From Rhododendron vialii (taxonomy: Eukaryota; Streptophyta; Magnoliopsida; Ericales; Ericaceae), in contig NC_080564.1 of NCBI RefSeq assembly GCF_030253575.1, positions 2,152,501 through 2,216,500 of the forward strand: a DNA stretch of 64,000 nucleotides, in the 5' to 3' direction. Each line of letters opens with the position of its first letter. Positions within the stretch are counted from its first letter, which is position 1. Under the pieces are notes generated by a model. That model saw nothing but the letters and a program-made list of their open reading frames with translations, was not told the origin of the DNA and ran no database searches. This document shows positions 31,981 to 44,485 of the stretch, piece by piece. The translations under genes and the position numbers were made by a program.

Positions 31981-32042
31981 TCTCCACCAACCCCCCCTCC
32001 CCCCCCCCCCCCCCCACCCCCTCTCTCCTCTCTCTCTCAAAG
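31981..32042 (+). promoter_or_regulatory. Pyrimidine-rich 5' leader of the EXPA13-like gene
   Basis: The 60 bp before the start codon are almost entirely C and T, with a C17 run near 32000 and a CT run ending just before the ATG. Such tracts are common in plant 5' leaders. The long C run is also a likely length-variation and sequencing-error hot spot. Confidence 0.6.
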
Positions 32043-35000
32043 ATGTCAGCTTGTCTACTTCAGAATCTGATACTACTACTAATCCTATTCACACTAGCAT
32101 CAACATCACCCCCCTTAACAACCGCCCACTACTCCTCCTCCCAGCCCTACCCCTCCTCCTCCTCCCCCTCCTCCCTCTCCGACTGGAACCCCGCACACGC
32201 CACCTACTACGCCGCGGCGGACCCCCGCGACGCTGTAGGCGGCGCGTGCGGGTACGGCGATCTTGTGCAAAGTGGATACGGGATGGCGACGGCGGGGTTA
32301 AGCAGCGCAATGTTCGAGCGGGGCCAGATCTGCGGCGCGTGCTTCGAGGTGAGGTGCGTGGAGGACCTGCGGTGGTGCATTCCGGGTACGTCGATTATCG
32401 TGACGGCGACGAATTTTTGTGCGCCGAATTACGGGTTCGCGGCGGACGGGGGAGGTAATTGTAACCCGCCGAACAGCCATTTCGTGCTGCCGATTGAGGC
32501 GTTCGAGAAGATCGCGATTTGGAAGGCGGGGAATATGCCTATACAGTATCGGAGGTACTTTTTTTAATACCTGTTAGCCCTAATTTTGCTTTATCTTTTT
32601 GACTATTATCCTTTTCTTCCACTCAACGTTCCCGCCCATTACAAAAAGAGAAATGGGAAAAAAAAACAAAAAAAATTACTCCACTTCGGAATACAATCGT
32701 ATCTGGACATGTGGATTTATGTGCATTTAATGACTCTGAAACGTTCAGAATTGTGTTTTAAAGGTGTTGCATTGCCAAAGAAGAAGTTTTTAATAAGGTT
32801 GTGTAACTTTGGGACGGAGTCAAATCCCTATTTTTTCGTGCAATCTTAGCACTCATCGTACCAGATTTTTTTTATTTTTTTTGGTCATCTTACCTTTAAA
32901 ATTGCTTAAATTGCATAGAGTCGAGGTACAAACGATTTTCGATACAGGTGATCTGGTATTTTTTTGGACTCTTCCCCCCCCCCCGAAATATTCTCTTGTA
33001 CTAGTACCAGGTGATTTTTTTCATCCTTGTTCACTAAGGCTTCGTTTGGTTTGGTTGGACGTTTTTTCTGTGTTTGGTTGTGTAAAAAATGAAAAAAATA
33101 TTTTACAGGTAAAACATTTTTCACTGAGTGGATGAAAATGACTTACCTTTAAATCTTTAAATCTTTCGTAAGTTATTTTCTGAAATGAATCTTGTTCTCA
33201 CTGCTCAGTTTCCTTGATCATCAGTTCTGACCCACGTTCAATTTCAATAATCTCATATTTCTCCGCCGTTTAACTCTACATTTCCCTCCACACTATTTTA
33301 TTGATTTCCGAAATTATTTTCAAGTGCCAACCAAACACCGAAAAATAAAATTTTGAAATTTATTTTTTGAAAAAACATTTTATATGAAAAACATTTTACA
33401 TCGAAATGGAGCCTAAAAGCTGAATAGAAACGAAAACTTTCATTTTTTCTTCTTCTTCATTGATGTTTTTCCAATTTACTTTAGTGATCCAAAATCCATT
33501 TTTGCTGCTGCTGTTGTTGTTGTCTTTCTTCTTTCTTACTTCATCTTTTCCTCTCACATGCTAACGTGCAACGTCGGTGCCCTTACCCCACCTTCTTTTT
33601 CCAGTCGTTTATTCATCATTCTCGATTCAACAGTGTCCCTGTCCATGGTTAGGATGTGGTTCATTCTCGATTCAACAGTGTCCCCGTCCGTGGTTAAAAC
33701 GTTATGAGCCTGTTTATTTCACCGGAAATGGGCATCAAATTGGGCTATAAATTCAAGTTGATCAAATATTCCGTGTTTAGTTAAAATATTTATGACCCAG
33801 ATTAACCTGTCCCGAGTATATAAATTCGCAAAATGTGGGTATTCAATGTCACGGGATGTGGCATTATTAATACAATCATTATTGGCGAAGAAAATAGAGA
33901 CAAAGGGGCAGGTGAGTTTTTGCAATTGTTTGATGATTGGCTAAGAAAATACTTTAGTAGAGACGAGGGGCAAATTTGGTATTACAACTGGATGAGTACC
34001 GGAATAATTGGATTTGATTATGTTGATGCCAGCACACGCCATGTATCTTTGATGATGCGGACATGTGAAGTAATGTCGTTATAAGTCAATAAGTCATGCA
34101 TAACACCTGGTTCCATTTCGGAGTTAAATGGGCTTGGGCCATAGCTGGTAGTGGTCCAAGACTCCGAGGTTGTTGGTGGTGGCATTTAATTATGGTAAAG
34201 TATATGTTTAGGTGTACTTCTTTCGGGTAAGAGTAAAAATGGGTTGGTATGAAGAGAAAAACTTATTCATAGGCTTCCGTGAATAAATTTTTACGGAGCG
34301 CGATCTCGGCCTGCCCGGAAAAGTTTCATTAAAATCTAGTCCGTCCAAAGCCGAAATTGTAGCGCGAGATTGAGCGGTTCCGTGAACATCCTGTTCACGG
34401 TAGCTCCGTGAATAAGTTTCAAAAATGGTGCTTGTGTAGATTGGGGTTTTATACGTTTGGCTAACGTTGGGGAAGTTCTCCATGCCAAAGTAAGTGATAG
34501 AGATTACCATGGTTTGATAAGTTCAAGCCATCTGATCTCGATATTATATTTAGGCTTGTAGCATGAATCCCGAAGGAGAACTGGAATGTTAATTCCGGAT
34601 CCCTATCATTCCTACTTCTGGAGGGGGCTGGAATATTAACCTATGATCTGTTCAAAAACGGAATAACATTTGCTAAACAAGTTGTCCCCATCCGTTCTAT
34701 TTCTATATCTGTTAATCAAAGGCCCTGTGCTCAGAGAAAGAAAATGAACTCTAGCAGATTTCCTTAAACACATTTACTGGGAAGATTCTTCCATTGATGC
34801 GAACATTTGGATCAGATTATCTCAGGCACCAGATGCATGGATTGGGGCAGAAAATGAGTGTATTGACTCTTGCTCGATCAAAGTCCTCAGAGCCATGCTC
34901 GATAAAAGTTAATTTTGCATGTTAGTGCAAAGGCTTGAAAGACTGGAGGGTGACTACTTGACACAGAATATTCTATTTCTTGGTTGTGCTGCTTGTATGT

Positions 35001-36292
35001 TAGTTGTTGATCACTTCTTCCTCTGTCTAGTTGCTAGAGTTGTGGGATGTAGCTTTTCATTGTGGTTGAATCGTCGCTAGTTTTTGAACTTCGGGCTTGT
35101 TAGAAGCTTGATTTATCTTTTCCTTCGATGATGACAGGGACATAGAAGCCCAAGGACATTACCCCTAGAAGTAGCCGCCTCTTTATGAAGTCAAAAGATC
35201 CTTGTTTTTATAGAACTCCTCAATCTACACCCGCCTCACCATTCAGGAGCCTCCTTTGTCATTCTACTGTGCGACTGTGTCTATGAACTTGACCCACTCT
35301 TTTTTTTTTTGACAAAGTGAACTTGACCCACTCTTTGTTAACCTTGGTAGTTGGCACCTAAAATTTTGTAATTCCGCAGTTTTTTGCCATATCAGCTTAG
35401 AGTGACTCATATTTGGCATCCTTCAAACTGCATCAAAAAAAATATTTTGTATTGTTTCATATCTCTTCAAGTTCTTGAATTTGAATTACTACTTCACAGT
35501 TCCCACCTAGGGATGATGGCCTTCAGCATGTTTGCATTTGGAATTGTTGGTGTCTAAGTGTTTTGAGGGAGAATCAAGGACATTCTAGTCAGAGTGAGAG
35601 TGTGACACATGATAACAATACAAGTCATAGTCTCTGCTACCCATCTGGAGAACGAAGACCCAAAACTGAATTAATGTAACTCATCCCTAAAACAGGGTGC
35701 ATTTAGGTTTGATTTCTGTGGAACGAATGTTATCATAGACTGGTATTGAATTTGGTTAGGGGTTTTATAGTCAGGACAATTAAAAGTAACATCTCCTAGT
35801 ACATTTTGCTGGAGAACTTCTGATCAAATGCAAGTTATGCAACTTCTAGCATTTGATCACGTAGATCAAGAAAATATTTTCTTGCAGTATATTTAATGAT
35901 TGTTATAACGTTTCTGTGATTTCATCTTCATAGTAACTTCTTAGTTTGCTTTTCATTATTTCACTATTTGGCCTTTGGACAGGATTAAATGCAGAAAGGA
36001 AGGAGGAGTTAGATTTGCAGTTGATGGTGCAGGAATGTTCCTGTCTGTTCTGATCAGCAATGTTGCAGGAGTTGGAGACATAGTGGCAGTCAAAATTAAG
36101 GGTTCAAGAACAGGATGGCTTCCTATGGGCAGAAATTGGGGCCAAAACTGGCATATAAATGCCGATTTGAAGAATCAGCCTCTTTCATTTGAAATCACTA
36201 GCAGCGATGGGGTCACGCTTACGTCGTACAATGTTGCCCCAAAAAATTGGAGCCATGGGCAAACTTTTGAAGGCAAGCAATTCCAGGCGTAA
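32043..36292 (+). CDS. EXPA13: Alpha-expansin, EXPA13 type, two exons
   Basis: This is a secreted cell-wall protein that loosens wall polymers non-enzymatically at acidic pH. CDS exons are 32043-32554 and 35983-36292, 822 nt (273 aa). Domain order: signal peptide (about 1-28); a Ser/Pro-rich stretch; the six-stranded barrel domain with [30 protein letters not shown] and NFCAPNYG; then the C-terminal binding domain with [13 protein letters not shown] and the conserved end FEGKQFQA. The overall text matches Arabidopsis EXPA13 from memory. Where most alpha-expansins have HFD, this protein has HFV (146-148). The intron (3.4 kb) splits an Arg codon and carries a Tourist-like MITE and a 5S-like remnant. 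The start used is the second in-frame ATG of a longer open frame, because it begins a clean signal peptide. Confidence 0.96.
32555..35982 (+). other. EXPA13-like intron
   Basis: This 3428-bp GT-AG intron is much longer than typical expansin introns. It contains a Tourist-like element at 33038-33413, an element-like stretch around 34270-34420 with paired TCCGTGAATAAA words, and a 5S-like motif near 34120. The rest shows no coding. Confidence 0.75.
33038..33413. mobile_element. Tourist-like (PIF/Harbinger) MITE
   Basis: The element begins GGCTTCGTTTGGTTTGG and ends AAATGGAGCC. TAA flanks both sides (33035-33037 and 33414-33416). The sub-terminal regions are mirror-like, with AAAACATTTTTCAC on the left arm and GAAAAACATTTTACA on the right. 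The length is 376 bp. Confidence 0.72.
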
Positions 36293-38854
36293 ATGCCATG
36301 ACAATAGTTGGTATTGTTTTTGTTTTCCGTTTTGATTGGGTTGGAAAATATGGGTGCGTATGACTTTTTTGGGGGTCTTCCCTTAATTTTCGGTGTATGA
36401 TGCTGGAAGAGGGAGTTTAGAGGTTCGGGCACAAATGGTGCTGGAGAACAACTAGAATTGTATGGAAAAAATCATACTTAAATCACGATGTAGTCCAAAA
36501 AACTTAACACTCAAGTTTGTATTTTGATATGGAACTCTTCTCTCTTTTTTCTTCTAGCCAGAGTGGAGGCAGCGTTATCCTAACAAACAACAAAACACAC
36601 TTACTGCGTGCAACTCTTACAACAAGATCACCAATATAACCTATCAATGCCTACAGATACAAAACTACAAAAACACTGATGGACACCTCCGTTGAAAGTG
36701 CTGTTGAAGAGCAAATAAATAGATTCACCGACACACAATGGCAAAGCAAGCAAGGGTTAAAGTGGAGGTGCACATGGAAACTGAGGATGATACGCTGCGG
36801 CATAGAATGCTGCAATGCAAAGGGACTAAGTTTGGAGGTTTTCTGCACCGAGTCTTGTGATATGGCTGAGATTGACTGCCCTGTCCCGTATACTGAGTCT
36901 TGATTTGGGCATCCCACCATGACTATGGACACAAACATATCAATCAGATAAACATAAGCCGTATGAAAAATCCACACAAGATGATAGCAGACAACATCAA
37001 ACTCGGTTCCATCTGAGACTCGTTTCCCAGATGACCTGTTATTCCAAATTCTGGACGATAACATTTTCCATTACAAAAAAGTTGAAACAAGTCAACCATG
37101 CATGGCTAGTTGAATTGGAATTAACCAACAGCCAGTGCTTCAGTCACAAAGAGTAAGCATAGCAGCCTAGTTGAATTGGAAACTAAGAAAGAGCAGATGC
37201 CAAATAAGGATTTCAAAATGTAAATGATGGGGAGAAAGCAGGTTACATGAATGTTAGACTGCAAAAGGACAACCAAATTCAACCGGACTTAAGTTAACAG
37301 ATACGTACTTGTATGTAAAGAGTGGTTGTGCAATTCTTGTACCAATAGCCCGACTCAAATTTGTAACCCAGGAATCGTGGTGCTAGAGCTTTTACGCGGT
37401 GTTCTAAAACAAGGAATTAATCGCTTGAGGGGCCTATCCGATTAGGTTCAACTAACGATTAATCCCCAATTACTAATTAATATGCACTTATAAATCGCTC
37501 GAAGGTGGCCAACAGCCCGACTAGCGCCTAGCGACTAGCGACTTTTAGAACATTGCTTTTACATAATATAACTACCAAAGATAAGACTGCAAAAGGCATC
37601 ACCCAAAGTTTTAAAAGTTTCATACAAAGTCTCAGAACCTCAACTACATAGTATACAGGAAGAACTAAACATTCATATGTTGGTGGTTGTCCTAATTCTA
37701 CTAGAAACTAAAAAACTCTACACATAGAATACGTTAGATATTGTAGACCTATCTAATACTCCAATAAGCATACATGAGACCAAAAGCTGAGCCATGGTAT
37801 CACCTATGCGCAACTCTACACATTATGTCAGTAAAACTATAAGATTGTCCTTGGCTCATAGAACTCAACAGAACACTAAACAAACCAGTCAAGCAACACT
37901 GTAAAACAAACAAGCTGATAAAACATCGAAAACGTACTTCTTACAATTCTAACATTGTCCGTCTTTTGCTTCCCGTGTCCGTGCCATGAATCCTCCCCCC
38001 ATGTTAGAACGAAAACGAGCTATGGGACATAATACAAATACTGTATGGGGTAGCTAAGGGAAAAGCATTCAATAGGCGGGTATTCCTCAAAAGAAACTCG
38101 CCCAAAAGTCTTGGAGTTATGCATCCAAAGAAGGTGGAAACAGATTTCAGTCTTCAGACGCGTACATTTCTGAAAACCTTACAGAATGCCTCGCACACGA
38201 ACAACAATTATGGAGAAGAGAATAATAACTTATAACCATCATAAGAATATGTTAAAGAGTTTCTAATCACCTTGGAAACTGGTAAGATAATCCCTTAGGC
38301 TCAAACGGAATATTTATACGAGTACACCAGAACCTTATCATAATTGCAAATATTCTAGCCATAGACTAGTTCCACAAAAGCACTATACAATACATTATTC
38401 CAAATGCTATCACAAGTAAAATCTAAGTCAACATACTACTGATATCCCAATTGAAACATTTGAATGGAAGACTGTAAAACCAAGCATGAACAGGCAAAAA
38501 ATCTGAATGGCTTCTCTAAAACCAAGCTCCTGTCAAATACTCCATTGTACAGAACTTTTGTACATGTTCACATCAACATTGGATGTGAGGTATGCCCCTC
38601 TCTAACTACAATACAAGTTGTGTGAGAACTCGATATTCGTACATTTTTTAAAGAGCAAAAAATCAGAAAAACGCCTGTGAAACTACAAAAAGAAAATTCA
38701 GAACCAAGTTAATTGCAGCCTAGGAAAGAACCTGGTAAAAAAATCACGTATGCGGACTGAAGCAACCGCAAGGAATGACTTGGTAGCAAAGTCCATTATA
38801 TCTTCCAAACAGGTTGGTGCCTCATAGATCCAAGGAGAAGCAAAAAGCATTACA
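36293..38854. other. Intergenic between convergent EXPA13-like and AXY9-like genes
   Basis: This holds the 3' UTRs of both flanking genes, whose 3' ends face each other, and a MITE at 37397-37555. No other gene was recognised. The open frames around 36650-37060 resemble nothing I know and have no typical splice structure. Confidence 0.65.
37397..37555. mobile_element. hAT-like MITE, GTGTTCTAAAA family, copy 1
   Basis: The left end is CGGTGTTCTAAAAC. The right end read in reverse is CAATGTTCTAAAAG. Flanks are CTTTTACG (37389-37396) and CTTTTACA (37556-37563), an 8-bp duplication with one mismatch. The interior has repeated CGACTAGCGCCTAGCGAC text like the copy at 56970. Confidence 0.75.
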
Positions 38855-39958
38855 TCATAGCTTCTGATGAGACTCAATAAGCAATGCATTCAACAAGACA
38901 TGAACAGCAGCTTCATAAACAAGTCCACCATAATGCATCCCATCAACTGTACACCGTTGCCCACATTTCTGACTCAATGCCTGAATATCTAATAACAAAA
39001 GAGGGCCGTCAGATCGACGCAACAACTTACTTCCATAAAACTCTTTATCATAAGCATCTCTCATGGCATCCCTCATCTTTTCCCTCTTCTCCTCTGAATT
39101 CAACATCGAGTTTATCAGCACAGGCATTCCTAGCCAAAATATGTGAGGCGACCGAATGGAAGCGGAACCCGTCACGGGCCCATCAGTTCCGAGCTCAGGA
39201 GAAATCGGGAGCATTGAGACCACCGAATTCCTCAACAACCGTAACGAAACACCATAATCGGACGAATTAGTCATGTGCAACATATGCCACAACCCTACCC
39301 CCATCACCAAAACATCCGGGTAGTTCTTATTTCCCTTAAACTCAATCATCAAATCAGTCAAATTCCTCACGTAAGGCGCCCACACGAAATCCAACTTCAT
39401 CCCAATCTCATCAACCACTATCTGATAATCACTATGCCTCTTAAACAGATCAACCTTAACAGAATCCATCTCTTCTGACCTCAAAACCAAACTCAACAAA
39501 GAAACAACCACCAACCGTGCCTGCGAGTCTCCGGCAACCACAACCCACGACCCGTTAAGCAGATCGGATACGTCGGCCCTACCCAGTTTCTGAAACCCAC
39601 AGGAGGCAACTGGGTCGGATCTAGCCCAGGCCCAAGACCCATCAACATCATTATTAGACCCCTCAATCATATCATCAAGATTGGGTATTTTGACATCGTA
39701 TACGATGTTGTGGAGCAAAGAAATGCAAGAATCTCGATTTTCTAAGACTACAATTGAAGGAGATTTAGCGGAGGAATTTACAAAATTGGAGATCAATGGG
39801 AAGTAAGGAGTGAGGTGGACACCTACCGCTAGGGTTATGAAGAGGGCCCCACTGAAGAAGAGCATCTTGTTGCGGCTGAGGTGCCAACCGGCCATCACCA
39901 TTGGAACGAAGAGGACTACGCAGGCCGCCAATGCTCCGTATTGGACGGCCCCTACCAT
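38855..39958 (-). CDS. AXY9: AXY9-type protein of polysaccharide O-acetylation, single exon
   Basis: This is a Golgi membrane protein needed for O-acetylation of xyloglucan and xylan in Arabidopsis; it may supply an acetyl donor or intermediate. The 367-aa protein starts MVGAVQYGALAACVVLF, with two hydrophobic segments (about 5-25 and 32-50) as in the Arabidopsis protein. The GDS box in VVVAGDSQARL (D144, S145) and DGMHYGG (D339, H342) form the catalytic-type residues of the GDS-esterase/TBL-related fold. The end is VLLNALLIESHQKL, matching AXY9 from memory. The open frame extends 30 codons upstream, but that part encodes a RERERER run from a microsatellite, so I use ATG 39958. No intron is seen in the coding region. 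Confidence 0.93.
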   Translation of the reverse strand: MVGAVQYGALAACVVLFVPMVMAGWHLSRNKMLFFSGALFITLAVGVHLTPYFPLISNFVNSSAKSPSIVVLENRDSCISLLHNIVYDVKIPNLDDMIEGSNNDVDGSWAWARSDPVASCGFQKLGRADVSDLLNGSWVVVAGDSQARLVVVSLLSLVLRSEEMDSVKVDLFKRHSDYQIVVDEIGMKLDFVWAPYVRNLTDLMIEFKGNKNYPDVLVMGVGLWHMLHMTNSSDYGVSLRLLRNSVVSMLPISPELGTDGPVTGSASIRSPHIFWLGMPVLINSMLNSEEKREKMRDAMRDAYDKEFYGSKLLRRSDGPLLLLDIQALSQKCGQRCTVDGMHYGGLVYEAAVHVLLNALLIESHQKL

Positions 39959-39980
39959 CCTCTCTCTCTCTCTCTCTCTC
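39959..39980. repeat. (CT)n microsatellite directly upstream of AXY9 ATG
   Basis: The run is GA in the gene sense and lies immediately before the start codon. A second tract at 40107-40138 has the opposite orientation (CT in sense). Confidence 0.92.
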
Positions 39981-40100
39981 AATAGATATAGATGTATGTA
40001 TGTGTGTACTATATATGTTTCCTTTTTTCGTTTTGCAGATTTGCGCAAGGGTTTGGTGTGAAGTCAGGCTGGTATCGATGGTACGCGGTAACAAGAAAGG

Positions 40101-40141
<41 letters not shown>

Positions 40142-41985
40142 TTGGGGTATGAGAGGTAAGAGGAGGCGGTGGTGATCGAGACGGCACGATAGCCGGGGGT
40201 TAGGCTTATTCAAGTTGGTTACGATTAAATTCTGCAGAATAATTTTTGTCTTATTAACTTCTTCTTCTTTTTTTGTGTTTGTTAATCTTACGTCAAATTT
40301 TTATGTGATATTCAGACGAATTAGTAAAAACGAGAGGACTCAAAAAAGTTAAAAAATTTAAATTTTACACAAATATTTTAAGGGAAATGATTTTGTTACT
40401 CTTTTTTTTTTTGTGTTAAAGTCACTCCCCTCCAAAAATACATTTACAGAGGAGTAACGTTAACAAAAAAAGAAGTGACAAAATCAGCAACCTATTTTGA
40501 GAAATATCCAATGAAAAGCTAAGAAGTCAGTTTTTTTACTTTTTCTTGAATATTTCTCAAAATACTTATTTAAAAGTTATAATTTTTTATTTTTCCGATT
40601 CTTCTTGTCTTTATTCATCCATATCATATAAAAGTTTGGCGTAAAACTAATAAATAAATAAAAAATTGAATAAGGATAAAATCAAAAAATTATGGTGCAA
40701 AAGTTAATCATTAGCATGAATGGAGCTGCCGAATCACATGTGAACATGTGCTGTGCACGCTTGGATTTTTTATTTTAATAAAGGAACGAATTAAATTATA
40801 CTACCTATTTTAGCCAAATAGTCCAAATAGATTTTTTTTTTCTCTATTCAAAAAAATTCGTATTTGTTAATTTTGCGTCGATTCTTTTATCGATTATTGC
40901 TTAATCATGATAAGAAGAATTTAAAAAATAAAAAATTAACATCGAAAGCCAAAGTTTTTTAAATAAAGACGAAGATAAACAGCTTAATGAAACCTTGAAA
41001 AACTCTTTGAAGCCGAACACCAAGAACTTATTGCCCACCGCCACACACCGCCGGATCTGAGGGAGACTCAGACCAGCACAACTCCAGCATCGATTACATC
41101 AAAAGACAGGAATGAAAACAGCTCAAACCATTACACAATAAAAGCAGATGCAATAAAAAGAAAAAAGAAAACAGGAAGAAACAGAAGAAAAAAAAAAAAA
41201 AAAGGAACCCGAAAACACTGAATTCTCAATTCTTTCATAAGCATTTTTTTTTTTTTTTTTGAAATTTTGTTCACCTCTTGCTTAGAGAACCATATAGCAA
41301 ATAAATTGTCTTTTTAAGCAAAATTGGTTATAATTGACCAAACGAAGGGCCTAATCAGATCAAATATCATAAGATTACAGAATAAACTTCTATCCTAAGG
41401 AACTGGGCATAGAGTCCATCAAAGGGAAGGAGAATTTCGTAGTAATTATAATATAATGGAGGTCCGCCCACAACATATATTGTGGCTCTATGAGAGGTTT
41501 TGAGCAATGCCTAGCAGAACAACGCACTTAGCGTTCTCTGAGGTCTGGAGTTTGAGTCATCACGTACAAGGTGCTCGACTTCCCTTGTAATTACTAACAA
41601 GTAATCCCTAATATCCTATCGTCTAGCAAGAGGAAAACGAAACGAAACAATGCCTAGCTCAGGAGCCCTCAAAAACATCTCCCAAGGCCCAATCTGTGAG
41701 ATGTGGTGCCAAACCCATTATGTTGAAGAAAAGAAAGAAAAGAAACAAAACGAACTCCACAAATCAGTCTGGAAAAATGTGACACCAGGCCAAAAGTTGG
41801 GCCGATTTCATTGACAACAATTTTTGGGTCTTTTCTAGTATTTGTTCCACATTTGAAGGACTTGGACACAAACTTTCAGTTACACAATCAGAGCTAGCAG
41901 GCTGTGCGGCCCATATACTATCTAGTTGGGCTTTTTGGAATCTTGGGCTATAGACAAGAAGGAACTTATATTAGGTATTCCGTAG

Positions 41986-42210
41986 CAATAATGCTACATA
42001 CACAACTTTTTACCACAACTAGCTAGCTGACTCAGCAAGGTGTTCCGGCAACAAAAATGATACATACACAACTTTTTACCTAAACCAGCCACAACTGTTG
42101 ATTCAGCACATCTAAAAAAAAGTTGGCATTATTATTTTTCCTTATTCCTGAGTCAGCAGTTGTAGGCCTGTGGCTAGTTGCTGTAAACAGTTGTGCATGT
42201 AGCATTATTG
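41986..42210. mobile_element. MITE-like element with CAATAATGCTACAT termini
   Basis: The left end is CAATAATGCTACATACACAA. The reverse complement of the right end is CAATAATGCTACATGCACAA, a long near-perfect terminal repeat. Near both ends is ACAACTNTTTAC text. A related internal repeat at 42055-42085 (ATGATACATACACAACTTTT) suggests internal duplication. Flanks ATTCCGTAG and GTTCCGGCG are only partly alike, so a 9-bp duplication is possible but weak. Confidence 0.72.
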
Positions 42211-42864
42211 GTTCCGGCGGCGTGCTCCCGATAAATGAGAAATCGCAACCCATGTAATGTGGATCACCCCTTGTCTCCCACTCAACAGAAGCGTGTCATC
42301 ATGTCCCCTCCGCTAAATTTAGCTCTACGTGATTTCTGGGAGCACCAAGTGGACTACTTCCAATATTCTACTCATAGCAGCAGAAGCAAGATGCCTTAGA
42401 GTTTGAATTTTCATTAATTAAGGAATAAAAGAATAACATTTACTTTTGACCTACTCTTTTTAAGCAAGTAAAATAAACGGGGGGGGGGGGGCGGGGCTTG
42501 AAAAGATTAGGTAATCAGAATCACAATTCACAACAACCGATTTCGTTGTCAATACCAAGGATACTGCCAAGGACTTGTATCTAAGATTTGAAAACATCCT
42601 TTCAAAATAATGGTGGTTGGTGAGGCAAACTTTATAGCACTGTCCCCTACCCATTGTCAATTAGGGCAACCAGCCCTAATGTTTTGTAACATCTTCCAAG
42701 GGCATGTGGACATGACCCCCTCCCTTCTGAATAAAGGCCTATGTTTCAGGGGAACTAGTTCTCATGTTCATATGCCCATTACATAAATGGGTTTTTGGGA
42801 GTGACAACCCTTCATGTGAATGTGACCCACATTCCTCTCTGTGTTTGGTATATTTCTTTTTCGA

Positions 42865-42960
42865 CTGTCACGGGTGTCCGGATCAGCTTACAGGCACCTC
42901 GACTAGTTCCTTCTTCTGTCTGGTTGAAGGCAGGCCGTCCACGCCGGAGTAGAGAATTAG
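42865..42960. repeat. Short dispersed repeat with CACCTCGACTA core
   Basis: The text GGTGTCCGGATCAGCTTACAG, then GCACCTCGACTAGTTCC, also occurs in diverged form at 728-775 and 56706-56745. Three copies in 64 kb suggest a dispersed element, perhaps SINE- or LTR-derived. No ends were defined. Confidence 0.5.
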
Positions 42961-44485
42961 CAAGAAATTCCTTTCTTGCGGCCTAAGATCTTAAGACTCG
43001 AACCCTGATCAATTGTGTGGGAAGCAAACTCACCGAGCAATCTAAACAACCCTTGGCTCATTGCTCTGTGTTTGGTAGTATTTTCTTGAGGTGACACAAT
43101 TGCCCCTTTGTCCTCTTGCAACAGTACATCCACATGGTCCCAAAGTAGTAGCACTAAAAACTAGTGAGAGCTATCCCCTGGGTGTCTTTGGGGTCCCTAT
43201 GTTCTCCCAATTCGTGTGATGTCTACAACATGTTTCTGGAAAAAGGAGAAAGAGGAACGAGGAGTGATTTTCTCAACCCTCTTGGAGCTTTATTTTGGGC
43301 CTTTATGCTCTCAAAAAAATGAAGTGTTACTGTTTTAGTGGCTAATGGACTAATGGAGTGCTCTTCTACCAAAAATCAATTTAAGAATTCACATGATTTG
43401 TATGTCTAATCTTAACTTCATAATATCGAAAGATGTTTCGAGAAAAAGAAATCGATACATCCCCCCACCACCCACCCCCCCAAAAACACACACACACACA
43501 CACATTTGAGAATAGAAAACTTCTCTTAAAGTTTCCACCAAATATGCAGATTCGGGGACGCTGTCAAGCGGTTCCTGCTAAACACCCTGCCGAGTGGGTG
43601 CAGGGTGCATTCGGACCGTTCAAAAGTGTTTTCACTCCAAACTATTAATTGTCGAAATGGACGATCTGGATGCGCTCAACAAGGTGCTTGGCAACATTAT
43701 TCCCGGAATCTAGGTTTTAATTTCTTTCGTGAACCATTATTAACCAAGATGGTGATAGTTACCTTCCTTCGACATTGGACTGGAATCAAAAGTTTACAAG
43801 AACATTGGACAAATAGACTGAACTGATGTGAAAATTTGGAGAATTCCATGGCGTGATGACAGCCAAGTTTGCATCAACAAAGTCTTGTTTTTGTGGATTT
43901 TGTGCCACGAACCTGGTGGCGTAACACACTAATTATTAATTAAGAAGCATGTGTACCGGTATGAGTACAAATATGGTACGTCGATACGGCGAAACTTTAA
44001 AAATGTAAGGTATTTTTGTAATTTAGAACAATGAATTAATAATTATTACACTTCAAATAAAGGAAATACCGAAATCGAGTTTGAGGGGCAATAAGAAATC
44101 CACCATCAAATGATAATTTAACGTCAAACTTAGGAAACAAATTCGAGTCTAATGGCGTTATTAAAACTCCAATAGACAAATCATTATTTGCAGTCATGCT
44201 AATTGGGAAGCATAGAAACCAAGCGAGTCTATGAGCAACAGATGGTTTAGATTTTTATGAGCTCAAATTAGATTTGAGCCGTTCGTGCCAGGATAAACCG
44301 TTGGATCGGCCACTCGGCACCACTGCCAAGAACATCTCCCAATCCAGGTATGCCTTGACATATTTTTGAGTACTTTTGGGTACGGTAAAAGTCAAAGAGA
44401 AAAGTCATAGTATGTATTTTTGTTTATCCGGTACAAATTTAGAAGTACGACGCAAAATATGGTACCCATTAGGCCGGTACATTAC

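Larger units (their letters stand above)
26290..32042. other. Intergenic between divergent RVE-like and EXPA13-like genes
   Basis: The left end holds the RVE-like leader and promoter, with a 48-bp GA tract at 26833-26880 and a GAG-rich run at about 26919-26939. Further right are a Stowaway MITE (27546-27760), half of a foldback element (28690-28832), a nested MITE pair (29503-29767) and a degenerate GAGCTCG element (about 31440-31700). Between about 29770 and 31440 the sequence is AT-rich and nothing was recognised. The right end is the EXPA13 promoter and leader. Confidence 0.7.

Noticed and set aside
32089..32480. Antisense Arg-rich frames over EXPA13 exon 1
   Set aside because: They are shadows of a GC-rich coding exon with no independent support.
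36651..37064. 137-codon minus-strand frame between EXPA13 and AXY9
   Set aside because: It has no recognisable domain, composition is like the flanking non-coding DNA, and it overlaps the probable EXPA13 3' region.
39959..40048. 30-residue N-terminal extension of the AXY9-like protein
   Set aside because: It encodes a basic stretch and a RERERER run from the microsatellite. The remembered Arabidopsis protein begins at the MxGAVQ position used here.
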